Of a DNA stretch of 24,498 nt, positions 24,444-24,498 are shown in pieces. Numbering within the stretch: the stretch's first letter is position 1; the number at the start of each line of letters is the position of its first letter. The position numbers and the translations under genes are program-made. Location of the stretch: the NCBI GenBank assembly GCA_937975585.1, contig CALJUC010000167.1:1-24498 (forward strand), written 5' to 3'. Source of the stretch: an uncultured Moraxella sp. (GTDB lineage: Bacteria > Pseudomonadota > Gammaproteobacteria > Pseudomonadales > Moraxellaceae). The notes under the pieces were generated by a model that was not told the DNA's origin, ran no database searches, and saw only the letters and a program-made list of their open reading frames with translations.

Positions 24444-24498
24444 GTACGCAAAGCGAAATGATTTAACTTGGTTTTGATTTTCAAACACTCAAGCTTAA
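24380..24498 (-). CDS. possible C-terminal end of a gene entering from the right (partial)
   Basis: On the minus strand a frame is open from the window edge to a TAA at 24382-24380, about 38 codons, reading LNHFALRTKLLISANQSAF and ending LKAISGA. Base composition here is less AT-rich than in the preceding 180 bases, which hold no gene. An open stretch this short can arise by chance and I recognise no family, so this is a weak call. It overlaps the inverted repeat, which would be compatible with the end of a mobile element, but that is speculation. Confidence 0.25.
   Translation of the reverse strand, partial: KLECLKIKTKLNHFALRTKLLISANQSAFAQLKAISGA

Overview
The window looks like chromosomal core sequence from a gammaproteobacterium of the family Moraxellaceae (Moraxella/Faucicola, Psychrobacter or Acinetobacter group). 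This is inferred from protein resemblance read by eye: the adjacent dat and ddc genes of 1,3-diaminopropane synthesis match the Acinetobacter pair closely, and metX-metW and hisI/hisE-tatABC have the arrangement seen in the Pseudomonadales. Base composition is moderate to AT-rich. I saw no rRNA, tRNA, CRISPR array, phage gene or recognisable complete insertion sequence.

Layout. 1-620 (-) is a glutathione S-transferase cut by the window edge. nfuA (+) ends at a strong terminator and faces a secreted Sel1-repeat protein (-). metX and metW (-, methionine synthesis) are divergent from hemH (+, last step of haem synthesis), which shares a two-way terminator with a small acidic protein (-). From 6442 to 11211 four plus-strand genes follow each other: a beta-helix lipoprotein, a PH-domain-like protein, a YgjP-type zinc metallopeptidase and an M61 aminopeptidase with a PDZ domain. 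rpmE2 (+, zinc-free type B ribosomal protein L31) then ends against the terminator of ddc. dat and ddc (-) lie downstream of rppH (-, mRNA 5'-end processing). An OsmC-family gene, a MAPEG-family gene and the C-terminal remnant of a methyltransferase follow on the plus strand. The rest is on the minus strand: dusC, a DUF1328 membrane peptide, a compact UvrD/FBH1-like helicase, tatC, tatB, tatA, a fused hisIE and a hotdog-fold thioesterase. The right edge holds a nested inverted repeat inside what may be the 3' end of another gene.

How the genes work together. Dat and Ddc convert aspartate semialdehyde through 2,4-diaminobutyrate to 1,3-diaminopropane. MetX activates homoserine for methionine synthesis, and MetW is its usual partner. 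TatABC form the twin-arginine export system and are downstream of hisIE, as hisI-hisE-tatABC are in Pseudomonas; here hisI and hisE have become one gene. Most other genes are single-gene or two-gene units bounded by clear intrinsic terminators.

I found no convincing new multi-gene system. The points most worth a second look are the hisI-hisE fusion, the long TatB tail, the non-ATG start of metX, the methyltransferase remnant, a recurrent AATTAGGA ribosome-binding motif (one copy of which has no gene), the rpmE2 leader, and the structured right edge.
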